Position numbers and translations under genes: made by a program. A model generated the notes under the pieces. That model was not told the origin of the DNA and did not search any database. It was given only the letters and a program-made list of their open reading frames with translations. Below, in pieces: positions 34,301 through 42,451 of a stretch of 64,000 nt of DNA. The DNA comes from Arthrobacter sp. Leaf234 (GTDB lineage Bacteria > Actinomycetota > Actinomycetes > Actinomycetales > Micrococcaceae), in contig NZ_LMLU01000001.1 of NCBI RefSeq assembly GCF_001422665.1, positions 153,282-217,281 on the forward strand, in the 5' to 3' direction. Each line of letters begins with the position of its first letter. The stretch's first letter is position 1.

Positions 34301-34315
34301 GCCCCGGGGATCGAG

Positions 34316-34349
34316 GGGGCATCCCGGTCTTCACGGACCGGGGTGCCCC
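34316..34349 (+). other. Intercistronic hairpin after the binding-protein gene
   Basis: 14-bp stem (34316-34329 with 34336-34349; one U-G wobble) and 6-nt loop, starting 15 nt after the binding-protein stop and 44 nt before the dehydrogenase start. No U-tract, so partial termination or mRNA protection is likelier than a full stop. Confidence 0.7.
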
Positions 34350-34393
34350 GACCCCGCGCCGACCCACTGCGTCCGCCATGAGATAGAGGAACT

Positions 34394-35566
34394 ATGCCCC
34401 ACGACGTCGCGCCCCTGAAGATCGCCCTGATCGGGCACGGTTTCATGGGAGCCGCACACTCCCAGGGATGGCGGGTCGCACCGCGGTTCCACGACCTGCC
34501 CGTCCGGCCCGAGATGACGCTGCTCGTGGGGCGGAACGCCGGGGCGGTGGATGCAGCAGCCGGGAAATGGGGCTGGCAGGAGACCGCCACGGATTGGCGG
34601 GAGGCCGTCGACCGTGACGACATCGACGTCATCGACATCGTCACGCCGGGTGGCTCCCACGCCGAGATCGCCATCGCGGCGCTCGCGGCAGGGAAACATG
34701 TCCTGTGCGAGAAGCCCCTGGCCAACACCCTGGCGGAAGCCGAGGCGATGGCGGATGCGGCCGACCGCGCCGGCACCGACGTCTTCGCGATGGTCGGCTT
34801 CACCTACCGGCGGGTCCCCGCAGCGGCCTTCGCACGGGATCTCGTCCTCTCCGGCGCCATCGGCGACGTGCGTCAGGTCCGGGCCAGTTACCTGCAGGAC
34901 TGGCTGGTCGATCCGGAGGCACCGCTCACCTGGCGCCTCACGAAGGATCAGGCAGGATCAGGCGCACTCGGAGACCTGGGAGCGCACGCGGTCGACCTGG
35001 CACAGTTCATCACCGGCCAGAAGGTGACCGGGGTGAGCGGCCTGCTCACCACGTTCGTGCACGAGCGTCCGATCCCCCTCGACGCAGTCGGGCTCGGAGG
35101 CACGCCCGGCCTGGACCGCGGGCAGGTCACCGTCGACGACCTCGCGCTGTTCACCGGCCGGTTCGACGGCGGAGCGGTCGGTTCGTTCGAGGCGACGCGG
35201 ATGTCCACCGGGCGGAAGAACGCGCTGCGCCTGGAGGTGGCAGGCACCACGGGAGCGATCTCCTTCGACCTGGAGAGCATGAATTCGCTGGGATTCTACG
35301 ACGCGACGGCGCCGCAGACGCGGCAGGGATTCACCGAGATCATGGTGACGGAACCGGATCATCCCTACCTCTCCGCGTGGTGGCCTGCGGGCCACGCCCT
35401 CGGATACGAGCACGGCTTCGTCCACCAGGCGAAGGACTTCATCGAGGCCGTCGCGGAGAAGCGCCAGCCGGCCCCCTCCTTCGCCGACGGACTCCAGGTC
35501 CAGAGGGTCCTCGCCGGCGTGGAGCGCAGCGCGGTCAGCGACAGCATCTGGACCAGCATCATCTAG
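34394..35566 (+). CDS. Gfo/Idh/MocA family oxidoreductase
   Basis: 390 residues. Rossmann NAD(P)-binding N-terminus (KIALIGHGFMGAAHSQGWR), the family's substrate-site lysine in HVLCEKPLANTLAEAEAM (EKP), and the C-terminal GALGDLGAHAVDLAQFITG barrel-forming segment. Such enzymes oxidise a hydroxyl of inositols, glycosides or related sugars. AGATAGAGGA precedes the ATG. Together with the next gene it forms a dehydrogenase-isomerase pair often seen in inositol or keto-glycoside breakdown. Confidence 0.92.
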   Translation: MPHDVAPLKIALIGHGFMGAAHSQGWRVAPRFHDLPVRPEMTLLVGRNAGAVDAAAGKWGWQETATDWREAVDRDDIDVIDIVTPGGSHAEIAIAALAAGKHVLCEKPLANTLAEAEAMADAADRAGTDVFAMVGFTYRRVPAAAFARDLVLSGAIGDVRQVRASYLQDWLVDPEAPLTWRLTKDQAGSGALGDLGAHAVDLAQFITGQKVTGVSGLLTTFVHERPIPLDAVGLGGTPGLDRGQVTVDDLALFTGRFDGGAVGSFEATRMSTGRKNALRLEVAGTTGAISFDLESMNSLGFYDATAPQTRQGFTEIMVTEPDHPYLSAWWPAGHALGYEHGFVHQAKDFIEAVAEKRQPAPSFADGLQVQRVLAGVERSAVSDSIWTSII

Positions 35567-35604
35567 CGGCACCGCCCCCGACCACACTCTTCCAAGGAGC
35601 CCGA

Positions 35605-36603
35605 ATGTCCCGCAAATTCACCCTGTTCACCGGCCAGTGGGCCGATCTCCCCTTCGAGAAGGTCGCCCAACTGGCCGGCCAGTGGGGCTACGACGGACTC
35701 GAGATCGCCGTCTCGGGCGACCACCTCGACGCCTGGCGCTGGGACGACGACGCCTACATCCAGGACCGCCTCGACATCCTCGAGCGCAACGGCCTCAAGG
35801 TGTGGACCATCTCGAACCACCTGAAGGGCCAGTCCGTCTGCGACGACCCGATCGACTTCCGCCACCAGGCGATCGTCGGCCCGAGGGTGTGGGGCGACGG
35901 CGACCCGGAGGGCGTCCGGCAGCGCGCCGCCGAGGAGATGAAGCTGACCGCGAGGCTCGCGAAGAAGCTCGGCGTGGACACCGTGGTGGGCTTCACCGGC
36001 TCCTCCATCTGGCAGTACGTCGCGATGTTCCCACCGGTTCCGGCGTCCACGATCGAGGCCGGATACCAGGACTTCGCCGACCGCTGGAACCCCATCCTCG
36101 ACGTCTTCGACGAGTGCGGTGTCCGCTTCGCCCACGAGGTCCACCCCTCGGAGATCGCCTACGACTACTGGTCCACCCAGCGCACCCTCGAGGCCATCGG
36201 CCACCGCCCCGCGTTCGGCCTCAACTGGGACCCGAGCCACTTCATGTGGCAGCAGATCGACCCGGTGGCGTTCATCTCCGACTTCAAGGACCGGATCTAC
36301 CACGTGGACTGTAAGGACACGAAGATGCGCATGGGCGGTGGGCGCAACGGCATCATGTCCTCGCACCTGCCCTGGGGGGACCCGCGTCGCGGGTGGGACT
36401 TCGTCTCGACGGGCCGCGGCGACGTGCCCTGGGAGGACAGCTTCAGGGCGCTCACCGCGATCGGCTACACCGGCCCCATCTCGGTGGAGTGGGAGGACGC
36501 CGGCATGGACCGGCTGCAGGGCGCTCCCGAGGCGCTCGCCTTCCTGAAGCGCTTCGACTTCTCGCCGTCGGACACCTCCTTCGACGCGGCGTTCAGCCAG
36601 TAG
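35605..36603 (+). CDS. Sugar phosphate isomerase/epimerase (AP endonuclease 2-like TIM barrel)
   Basis: 332 residues of the xylose-isomerase-like TIM-barrel family: FTLFTGQWADLPFEKVAQ, GYDGLEIAVSGDH, FAHEVHPSEIAYDYW (metal Glu), FGLNWDPSHFMWQ, RIYHVDCKDTK (metal ligands) and ISVEWEDAGMD. AAGGAG lies 6 nt before the ATG. It probably isomerises or dehydrates the keto-product of the preceding dehydrogenase. The exact reaction cannot be assigned from sequence. Confidence 0.9.
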   Translation: MSRKFTLFTGQWADLPFEKVAQLAGQWGYDGLEIAVSGDHLDAWRWDDDAYIQDRLDILERNGLKVWTISNHLKGQSVCDDPIDFRHQAIVGPRVWGDGDPEGVRQRAAEEMKLTARLAKKLGVDTVVGFTGSSIWQYVAMFPPVPASTIEAGYQDFADRWNPILDVFDECGVRFAHEVHPSEIAYDYWSTQRTLEAIGHRPAFGLNWDPSHFMWQQIDPVAFISDFKDRIYHVDCKDTKMRMGGGRNGIMSSHLPWGDPRRGWDFVSTGRGDVPWEDSFRALTAIGYTGPISVEWEDAGMDRLQGAPEALAFLKRFDFSPSDTSFDAAFSQ

Positions 36604-36613
36604 CCCGGGGCGG

Positions 36614-36671
36614 AGCACGCCGGGTGCACACCCGACCGGCGTGCTGGACCCGCAGGAGTGCCCGCGGGTCC
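36614..36671 (+). terminator. Two tandem terminator hairpins
   Basis: Hairpin 1: agcacgccgg/ccggcgtgct (36614-36623, 36636-36645). Hairpin 2, directly adjoining: ggacccgc/gcgggtcc (36646-36653, 36664-36671). They follow the isomerase stop by 10 nt. No U-tract. Confidence 0.65.
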
Positions 36672-36758
36672 GGCAGCCCGGCGCGGTCCGCCGACCCCGC
36701 TCCGACATTCCCCCGATTTCGTAACCTTGTAGAAATGGAACGGGAGTAGCCTTGGGGC

Positions 36759-37583
36759 ATGCGTGAAATCCAGGCTCAGATCATCGCGGAGATGGGCGTC
36801 GAGCCCACCATCGACCCGGCGGCGGAGGTGCGCCGCCGGGTCGGATTCCTGAAGGAGTACGTCCGGTCCACGGGCACCCGGGGCTTCGTCCTCGGTATCA
36901 GCGGTGGGCTCGACTCGACGCTCGCCGGCAGGCTCGCCCAGCTCGCCGTGGACGAACTGCGCTCCGAGGGAGCGGACGCCGACTTCATCGCCCTGCGCCT
37001 GCCCTACAACGTGCAGAAGGACGAGGAGGACGCGCAGGCCGCGCTCGCCTTCATCGAACCCCGCACCGCGAAGGTCTTCAACGTGGCCCCCGCCGTGGAC
37101 GGCATCCAGCAGGAGTACGCGGACGCCCTCGGCGAGCGGGTCACCGACTTCACCAAGGGCAACACCAAGGCCCGTGCCCGGATGGTGGCCCAGTACGCGA
37201 TCGCGGGCCAGCACAACCTGCTGGTGATCGGCACGGACCACGGTGCGGAATCCGTGACGGGCTTCTTCACCAAGTTCGGTGACGGCGGGGCGGACATCCT
37301 GCCGCTGTTCGGCCTGAACAAGCGCCAGAACCGGGCACTGCTGCAGGAGCTCGGCGCACCCGCCGCCCTGTACAACAAGATCCCGACGGCGGACCTGCTC
37401 GACGACCTGCCGGGCCAGGCCGACGAGCACGAGCTCGGCCTGACGTACGAGCAGATCGACGACTACCTCGAGGGTCGCGACGTGGACCCCGACGCAGCGA
37501 AGGCCATCGAGCACCGCTACTCCATCACGCGGCACAAGCGCACCGTACCCGTGACCATCTTCGACTCCTGGTGGCGGGAGTAA
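36759..37583 (+). CDS. nadE: Ammonia-dependent NAD synthetase
   Basis: 274 residues, the length of the NH3-dependent form without a glutaminase domain. It amidates nicotinate adenine dinucleotide to NAD. P-loop of the ATP pyrophosphatase fold [15 protein letters not shown] (residues 46-58), [17 protein letters not shown] and [26 protein letters not shown] are intact. TAGCCT lies exactly 6 nt before the ATG and there is no clear Shine-Dalgarno, so the mRNA is probably leaderless. Confidence 0.96.
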   Translation: MREIQAQIIAEMGVEPTIDPAAEVRRRVGFLKEYVRSTGTRGFVLGISGGLDSTLAGRLAQLAVDELRSEGADADFIALRLPYNVQKDEEDAQAALAFIEPRTAKVFNVAPAVDGIQQEYADALGERVTDFTKGNTKARARMVAQYAIAGQHNLLVIGTDHGAESVTGFFTKFGDGGADILPLFGLNKRQNRALLQELGAPAALYNKIPTADLLDDLPGQADEHELGLTYEQIDDYLEGRDVDPDAAKAIEHRYSITRHKRTVPVTIFDSWWRE

Positions 37584-37609
37584 ACAGCGCCGTTGGTAAC
37601 GTAGGGACC

Positions 37610-38419
37610 GTGAAGATCGCCACCTGGAACGTCAACTCCCTCCGTGCCCGCGCCGACCGCGTCGAAGCCTGGCTCAACCGGTCCGACGTCGACGTCGTCG
37701 CGCTGCAGGAGACGAAGTGCAAGGACGACAACTTCCCCTGGGACCTGTTCGAGAACAGCGGATTCGAGGTGGCGCACTTCGGCCTGAGCCAGTGGAACGG
37801 CGTCGCGATCGCCTCCCGCGTGGGCCTCGACGACGTCGAGCGCACCTTCCCCGACCAGCCCACCTTCGGCAAGCCGGGCACCGAAGCCGTGCAGGAGGCC
37901 CGCGCCATCGCGGCGACCTGTGGCGGGGTCCGCGTGTGGAGCCTGTACGTCCCGAACGGGCGTGCCCTCGATGATCCGCACATGCCCTACAAGATCGACT
38001 GGCTGGATACCCTCCGCGGCCACGCCGCCCAGTGGATCACCGAGGACCCGGAGGCGCAGATCGCGCTCATGGGTGACTGGAACATCGCCCCGCAGGACGA
38101 GGACGTATGGGACATCGATCTCTTCGTCGACGGCGGCTACACCCACGTGAGCCCTGCCGAGCGCGCCGCCTTCCAGGCCTTCCTGGACACGGGCTTCGCC
38201 GATCTCGCCCGGCCGTTCACCCCCGGCCCGGGCCTCTACACCTACTGGGACTACAAGCAGCTGCGGTTCCCCAAGAAGGAGGGCATGCGCATCGACTTCG
38301 TGCTCGGCTCCCCCGCCCTGGCGGAACGCGCCACCCATGCCTTCGTGGACCGTGAGGAACGCAAGGGCAAGGGCGCCTCGGACCACGCCCCCGTCATCGT
38401 GGAACTCAGCGGCCCGTGA
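37610..38419 (+). CDS. xth: Exodeoxyribonuclease III
   Basis: AP endonuclease/3' exonuclease of base-excision repair, 269 residues. Endonuclease/exonuclease/phosphatase motifs: KIATWNVNSLRAR, VVALQETKCKDDNFP (metal Glu), LMGDWNIAPQDEDVWD, MRIDFVLGS and the catalytic SDHAPVIVEL. GTG 37610 begins the conserved MKIATWN; TAACGT is 7 nt upstream, suggesting leaderless transcription. The stop overlaps the next gene (GTGA). Confidence 0.95.
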   Translation: MKIATWNVNSLRARADRVEAWLNRSDVDVVALQETKCKDDNFPWDLFENSGFEVAHFGLSQWNGVAIASRVGLDDVERTFPDQPTFGKPGTEAVQEARAIAATCGGVRVWSLYVPNGRALDDPHMPYKIDWLDTLRGHAAQWITEDPEAQIALMGDWNIAPQDEDVWDIDLFVDGGYTHVSPAERAAFQAFLDTGFADLARPFTPGPGLYTYWDYKQLRFPKKEGMRIDFVLGSPALAERATHAFVDREERKGKGASDHAPVIVELSGP

Positions 38420-39264
38420 GCCGCGGGGGCGCTCACGCCCGGCCCTTCCCGTACGTCTCCTACCTCCGCGTCTACGAGCCCCTCGACGCCTTCTCCGACG
38501 CGCAGCAGCTCGTGATCCTGGAGCAGCGCTCCCGTGGGCGCGGACTGACGGAGTCGATGGAGCAGGAGCAGTCGCTGCGCCGGGTGATGCGCCCGGTCTC
38601 CGATCCGTTCCCCCACCACGAGCCCGAGCTCGTCAGGGTGACGCACTTCCCCGGCCTGAACGGCGCGACGGCGCCCTACTACTGCCCCAACCAGCTGGCC
38701 GTCCGCACCACCCTGGCCGCCGAATCGCTCGACCAGAGCCTGCGCGGTCCCTTGATCGACGTCCTCGTCCCCGAGGTGGCACGCGAGGCCCATCAGGCCC
38801 GGCTCGATCCCGACACGTTCGCGGACTCCGTGGCCAAGCTGCACACGCGGTCGGCGACGTGGGGAGTGCCGTTCGCCTGGTTCGCCCTGATCCACGAGGA
38901 CGACCTCACGGAGGTCGTCGAGGACGACGGCCGCGTCACCACCGTCCGCGTCACGGCGAGGATCGGCGACTGCATCGACCGCGGACGCCGTTCGGTCGCC
39001 CAGCTCGCCATCGGCGCCCCGGAGATGGACCTCCTCGACGAACTCACGGAGATCGTCGAGTGGCTCGAGGTGTTCCGCCGTGATGCGGTGGTCGAGGTGG
39101 ACTACGGTCCCGTCGCCGATCGCGTCTTCCCCGACGACTCGCCGATGGACGTGCGCCTCGGCATCGAGAGCCTCGCCGAGGCGGACATGATGGGCGCCGC
39201 GGCGTCCTACCGACGGCTCGCCTCACGCTGGATCCCCATCCGGCAGCTCGCCCGCTCCTCCTGA
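38416..39264 (+). CDS. Conserved actinobacterial protein of unknown function
   Basis: 282 residues, soluble, acidic. It begins MSRGGAHARPFPYVSYLRVYEPLDAF and has blocks PYYCPNQLAVRTTLAAESL, ATWGVPFAWFALIHEDDL, VRVTARIGDCIDRGRRSV and RLASRWIPIRQLARS. I do not recognise a named domain, though the style (uniform, no signal peptide, well-conserved-looking aromatic blocks) suggests a family widespread in actinobacteria. Its GTG overlaps the xth stop by 4 nt, implying coupled translation. Confidence 0.8.
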   Translation: MSRGGAHARPFPYVSYLRVYEPLDAFSDAQQLVILEQRSRGRGLTESMEQEQSLRRVMRPVSDPFPHHEPELVRVTHFPGLNGATAPYYCPNQLAVRTTLAAESLDQSLRGPLIDVLVPEVAREAHQARLDPDTFADSVAKLHTRSATWGVPFAWFALIHEDDLTEVVEDDGRVTTVRVTARIGDCIDRGRRSVAQLAIGAPEMDLLDELTEIVEWLEVFRRDAVVEVDYGPVADRVFPDDSPMDVRLGIESLAEADMMGAAASYRRLASRWIPIRQLARSS

Positions 39265-39318
39265 GCACGCGGCCGCCGGCCCGCACCGCCGGAAGCCGCC
39301 GGAAGCCGCCCGAGGTCC

Positions 39319-39344
39319 GCACCGCGGGAACGGGCGCGCGGTGC
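39319..39344. terminator. Hairpin between convergent genes
   Basis: gcaccgcg/cgcggtgc (39319-39326, 39337-39344) lies midway between the convergent stops at 39264 and 39374. Modest 8-bp stem, no U-tract. Confidence 0.4.
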
Positions 39345-39373
39345 CGCTCCCCGCCCGGCACGACGACGGCGGA

Positions 39374-40384
39374 TCAGGGCCTGACCGGCCCCGTCGTCCA
39401 GCGCTCGACGAGGGTGTGCGGTCGCGACGGCGGGTAGTCTGCCGGCTGGTTGCGCAGCAGCTCGCCGAGCAGGAGGTCCGCGGCGAAGGCGCCCTGGTCC
39501 TCGGGGTCCTGGCGGATGGTGGTCAGGCCCATCGGCTCCGCGAACTCGTGGTCGTCGATGCCGATGACGGACAGCTCCCCCGGTACGTCGATGCCCAGTT
39601 CCGCCGCGGCCTTCAGCACACCGAACGCCATCTCGTCGGACGAGCAGAACACCGCCGTCGGCCGGTCCTCCGGGTCCTCGAGGAGCGTGAGGGCCGAAGC
39701 CCGCGACGTCGCGAACCGGAAGTCGCCGAAGGCGGACCAGTCCTCCCGCACACCCAGACCGTGCGCGGCCATCGTGTCCTGGAACGCCTGCTCGCGGATG
39801 CGCGGCACCTCGAAGTCGATGTCGAAGGACCCCCCGCCGCGCATGTGGGCGATCCTCGTGTGGCCGAGGCCGATGAGGTGCTCGACGGCGTCGCGTGCCG
39901 CCGCGGCGTCGTCGATGCCCACGTGCCGCACCCCCTCCACGGCCCCGCCGACCACGATGCTGGGGTACTCCAGCTGCTGCACGGCCTTCCGCTCCTCCTC
40001 CGTCAGGTGCATGCACATGACCAGTAGGGCATCGATGCGCTTGCGGAGGATGGAGCGGTGGAACACCCGGTCACGGTTCACGCCGGCCCCGCCGAGGCTG
40101 AAGACGATCAGGTCGTAGCCGGCGGCGCGCAGCTGCCGGTCCACGCCCTCGAGGACGGCGGAGAAGTACCAGCGATCGATCACCGGGACCAGGACGCCCA
40201 GGGCCATGGTGCGCCCGGAGGCGAGCCCGGAGGCGGCCGACGACGGCACGTACCCGAGCTCCTTCGCCGTCGCGGTGACCCGCGCGCGGGTCTCCTCCGC
40301 CACCCCGGGGAGACCCCGCAGTGCCCGGGAGACGGTGGCCGTGGACACCCCGAGGGACGCCGCGACGTCGTCGATGCTCGTCAC
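39374..40384 (-). CDS. LacI-family regulator of the CUT1 sugar operon
   Basis: 336 residues: helix-turn-helix and hinge (TSIDDVAASLGVSTATVSRA, LRGLPGVAEETRARVTATAK) and an effector domain (MALGVLVPVIDRWYFSAVLEG, TAVFCSSDEMAFGVLKAAAE, LSVIGIDDHEFAEPMGL). GTG 40384 lies 2 nt after the permease stop, so the regulator is the last gene of the operon it probably represses. Its likely site is the palindrome GTAAGCGCTTAC on the operon promoter. Confidence 0.9.
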   Translation of the reverse strand: MTSIDDVAASLGVSTATVSRALRGLPGVAEETRARVTATAKELGYVPSSAASGLASGRTMALGVLVPVIDRWYFSAVLEGVDRQLRAAGYDLIVFSLGGAGVNRDRVFHRSILRKRIDALLVMCMHLTEEERKAVQQLEYPSIVVGGAVEGVRHVGIDDAAAARDAVEHLIGLGHTRIAHMRGGGSFDIDFEVPRIREQAFQDTMAAHGLGVREDWSAFGDFRFATSRASALTLLEDPEDRPTAVFCSSDEMAFGVLKAAAELGIDVPGELSVIGIDDHEFAEPMGLTTIRQDPEDQGAFAADLLLGELLRNQPADYPPSRPHTLVERWTTGPVRP

Positions 40385-40386
40385 GA

Positions 40387-41352
40387 TCAGCCCTTCAGGC
40401 CGCCTGCCAGCAGCCCTCGGACGAAGTACCGCTGCAGTCCGAAGAAGACGGCGAGGGGCACGATGATCGAGACGAAGGCACCGGCGGTGAGGCGCTGCCA
40501 CTCGCCGCCGCGCGAGCCCTGGAGTTCCGCGAGCCGCTGGGTGATCGGGGCGACGTCGGCCCCGCCGCCCGAGAAGACGAGGGCCACCAGGAGGTCGTTC
40601 CACAGCCACAGGAACTGGAAGATGCCGAACGAGGCGAGCGCCGGCGTCGCCAGCGGGACGATGATGCGCCAGAAGATGGTGCTGTGTCCGGCGCCGTCCA
40701 CCCGCGCCGCCTCGATGACCTCACCGGGGATCTCGGCGATGAAGTTGTGCAGCAGGAAGATCGCCAAGGGCAGCCCGAAGATGGTGTGGGCCACCCAGAG
40801 CTGGGCGTAGGTGCCGCTCGGCAGAAGCTGGAAGTCACCGAACTTGAGAACCTGCGTGAACAGCTGCAGCAGCGGGATCAGGGCCATCTGGAGGGGGACG
40901 ATCTGCAGGGCGAAGACGAAGATGAACAGGCTGTCCTTTCCCTTGAAGCGCCCCCACGCGAACATGTAGGCCGCCATGGCCCCGAGGACCAGCGTGAAGA
41001 TGGTCCCGGGGACCACGATCGCGAGCGAGTTCACGAAGTAGGACAGCAGGTTCGGGGACTGGCTGCCGCCGGGGCTGAGGACGTCCGCGTAGTTCTCGAG
41101 GGTGAACTGGCGGTCGGTAATGACGTTCCACCAGCCGTTGCCCTTGATGTTGTCCTCCGGGCGGAAGGACGAGATCAGCAGGCCGAAGGTCGGGATGGTC
41201 CAGATGACGGCGATGATCACCGCAGCAGCCGTGGCGGTCCGCGAGGTGAGTCGCTGCTTCACCCGGCGCTGCATGGTGGGGCGGCCCTGCGTGGCGTCGT
41301 CGGCGACGTCCGGCAGGAGGTTCTTCTTGTTCTCCAGGGGAACGGTGCTCAT
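40387..41352 (-). CDS. CUT1 sugar ABC permease (MalG-like)
   Basis: 321 residues, six predicted transmembrane helices after a polar N-terminal tail, and the EAA loop IPGEVIEAARVDGAGHSTIF with the downstream I-P-L pattern (WRIIVPLATPAL). It pairs with the MalF-like subunit, whose stop it overlaps (ATGA). No ATPase gene lies in the operon, so a shared MsiK-type ATPase elsewhere is presumed. Confidence 0.93.
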   Translation of the reverse strand: MSTVPLENKKNLLPDVADDATQGRPTMQRRVKQRLTSRTATAAAVIIAVIWTIPTFGLLISSFRPEDNIKGNGWWNVITDRQFTLENYADVLSPGGSQSPNLLSYFVNSLAIVVPGTIFTLVLGAMAAYMFAWGRFKGKDSLFIFVFALQIVPLQMALIPLLQLFTQVLKFGDFQLLPSGTYAQLWVAHTIFGLPLAIFLLHNFIAEIPGEVIEAARVDGAGHSTIFWRIIVPLATPALASFGIFQFLWLWNDLLVALVFSGGGADVAPITQRLAELQGSRGGEWQRLTAGAFVSIIVPLAVFFGLQRYFVRGLLAGGLKG

Positions 41353-42314
41353 CGGATTTCCTTCTGCTTGCGGAGCAGCCGGGCGTTGTAGACGACCACG
41401 GGCAGCACCATCAGGAACAGGACCAGGGCGAGTGCGGCACCCCGTCCGGGTTCACCCGCCCTGAACGCCTGGGTGTACATCTCATTGGCCACGACGGAGG
41501 TCTCGTACTGGCCGGCGGTCATCGTCCTGACGATGTCGAAGACCTTCAGCGTGCCGATCGTGATGGTGGTGACCACGACGATGAGCGAGCCGCGGATCGT
41601 CGGGATGGTGACGTTCCGGAACTGCTGCCATGCACTGGCGCCGTCGAGTCTCGCCGCCTCGACGATCTCGGTCGGGATGCCCTTGATGGCCGCGGAGAGC
41701 ACCACCATGGCGAATCCCGTCTGGATCCAGATCATGACGGCGATGAGGAAGAGGGTGTTCTCGGGGGCGTCGAGCAGGAACTGTTTCGGTTCCTGGCCGA
41801 ACCACACGAGGATCTGGTTGAACAGCCCGATCTGGTCCTGCTCCGGGCCCTTGTAGGCGTAGACGAAGCGCCAGATGACGCCGGCGCCGACGAAGGAGAT
41901 GGCCATCGGCATGAACACCAGTGCCTTCAGGGCCTTCTCTCCGCGGGCCCGGTCGATGAACACCGCGTAGGCCAGACCGATCGACGATGCCAGCAGCGGC
42001 ACGAGGACCACCCAGATGACGGTGTTCCTGAGGGTGACGAGCGCCTCCGGCTGGGTGAACATCCAGACGAAGTTGTCCAGTCCCACGAACTCACCGTTGC
42101 GGTCCGTCAGGGAGAGGTACGAGGTCTGGAGGGCCGGGTACACGAGGCCCACCGCCAGCAGGACGAGTGCCGGCGCCAGGAATCCGGCGATCTGCACCTT
42201 CTCGCGGCCCGACTTGGGGGCGCGATCCACGAGCAGCATGATCAATCCGATGATGGCTGCGAAGACGGCGAGCCCCACCACCACCTGTAGCCCTTTTTCT
42301 GCAATATCTTCCAC
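41349..42314 (-). CDS. CUT1 sugar ABC permease (MalF-like)
   Basis: 321 residues. An N-terminal hydrophobic pair of helices (LQVVVGLAVFAAIIGLIMLL) precedes the usual permease core. The EAA loop is IPTEIVEAARLDGASAWQQF with TIPTIRGSLIVV after it. GTG 42314 is fixed by AAGGAGG 7 nt upstream. The extra first helix and the VDRAPKSGREK loop resemble alpha-glucoside (AglF/ThuF-type) permeases, so an alpha-glucoside is a reasonable guess for the substrate. Confidence 0.92.
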   Translation of the reverse strand: MEDIAEKGLQVVVGLAVFAAIIGLIMLLVDRAPKSGREKVQIAGFLAPALVLLAVGLVYPALQTSYLSLTDRNGEFVGLDNFVWMFTQPEALVTLRNTVIWVVLVPLLASSIGLAYAVFIDRARGEKALKALVFMPMAISFVGAGVIWRFVYAYKGPEQDQIGLFNQILVWFGQEPKQFLLDAPENTLFLIAVMIWIQTGFAMVVLSAAIKGIPTEIVEAARLDGASAWQQFRNVTIPTIRGSLIVVVTTITIGTLKVFDIVRTMTAGQYETSVVANEMYTQAFRAGEPGRGAALALVLFLMVLPVVVYNARLLRKQKEIR

Positions 42315-42361
42315 AGCACAGCCTCCTTGGTGCGCATGACGTGATGGGGGGAGGGTCGGCA

Positions 42362-42442
42362 GCACCGGGTACACCGCGGCGAGCGTGGTGTACCCGGTGC
42401 CGTCGACGACGCCCGGTGCCGACCTGCGGGCCGGCACCGGGC
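42362..42442 (-). other. Two intercistronic hairpins after the CUT1 binding-protein gene
   Basis: On the minus strand, first gcccggtgcc/ggcaccgggc (42411-42420, 42433-42442), then gcaccgggtacacc with its complement (42362-42375, 42387-42400). The first begins 9 nt after the binding-protein stop. The arms share the core gcaccggg, so the two repeats can also pair with each other, giving alternative folds. Confidence 0.75.
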
Positions 42443-42451
42443 GTCAGCGCA

